Assembly: GCA_016286075.1 (NCBI GenBank)
Contig: JAEERZ010000172.1
Span: 1-5,149 of the forward strand
DNA from: Selenomonadaceae bacterium
GTDB lineage: Bacteria > Bacillota > Negativicutes > Selenomonadales > Selenomonadaceae
DNA length: 5,149 nucleotides
Direction of reading: 5' to 3'
Position numbers and translations under genes: made by a program
Shown: positions 5,095 to 5,149 of the stretch, piece by piece
Position numbering within the stretch: the first letter of the stretch is position 1
Layout of the letters: each line of letters starts with the position of its first letter
The notes under the pieces: model-generated
What the model saw: only the letters and a program-made list of their open reading frames with translations
What the model was told of the DNA's origin: nothing
Database searches by the model: none

Positions 5095-5149
5095 GAGTAA
5101 TGTAATGTGATAAATTGGGGTTTACCGTAGAATCCTCAATAACGAGATT

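Noticed and set aside
5024..5149. Minus-strand open frame of 41 codons from the right edge, stopping at 5024
   Set aside because: It reads through the strong stem-loop, and an open run of that length is expected by chance fairly often. No recognisable protein motif.
1..5149. CRISPR array, tRNA, rRNA, transposase, toxin-antitoxin or defence genes
   Set aside because: No regularly spaced repeats, RNA-gene folds or characteristic motifs of such systems were seen on either strand.

Overview
The window looks like chromosomal DNA from an anaerobic, probably gut-associated Firmicute, possibly in or near the Negativicutes. The reasons are strong AAGGAG-type ribosome binding sites, sigma-A-like promoters, a Firmicutes-style GlpK start (LDAGTTSNR), and a double-hairpin repeat of a type I recall from gut Firmicutes genomes. 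The organism assignment is inference; no rRNA or other marker is present. Every gene lies on the minus strand, so transcription runs from the right edge to the left edge.

Layout, right to left along transcription. At 5062-5094 a strong stem-loop probably ends an unseen minus-strand gene beyond the right edge. A promoter near 4954-4981 then drives a small exported SYLF/Ysc84-domain protein (4329-4913). Next is a short intergenic gap (4171-4328) holding a 20-odd-codon relic of the 3' end of a third carboxylesterase gene, a perfect 12-bp palindrome at the edge of that relic, and a probable promoter. Two consecutive type-B carboxylesterase genes follow (2341-4170 and 739-2310). They are separated by 30 bases and are probably one operon. 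The first product has a Sec or lipoprotein signal peptide and the second a Tat signal peptide. A two-hairpin dispersed repeat (661-711) lies just past the operon. After about 220 bases of non-coding DNA comes a well-formed promoter (410-438), a leader with a stem-loop, and the 5' 115 codons of glycerol kinase glpK, cut by the left edge.

How the genes may work together: the two esterases are both predicted to be exported hydrolases with complete Ser-Glu-His triads and HGGGF oxyanion motifs. They could release alcohols or acids from esters outside the cell. Glycerol kinase would trap any glycerol released from acylglycerols, but glpK has its own promoter, so this link is only suggestive. The SYLF protein may act at the envelope or bind lipid.

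No unknown defence or mobile system is evident. The most informative unusual features are the esterase relic (evidence that this was once a three-gene esterase cluster), an internal repeat in the N-terminal extension of the 609-residue esterase, and a C7-A6 homopolymer in its first codons.
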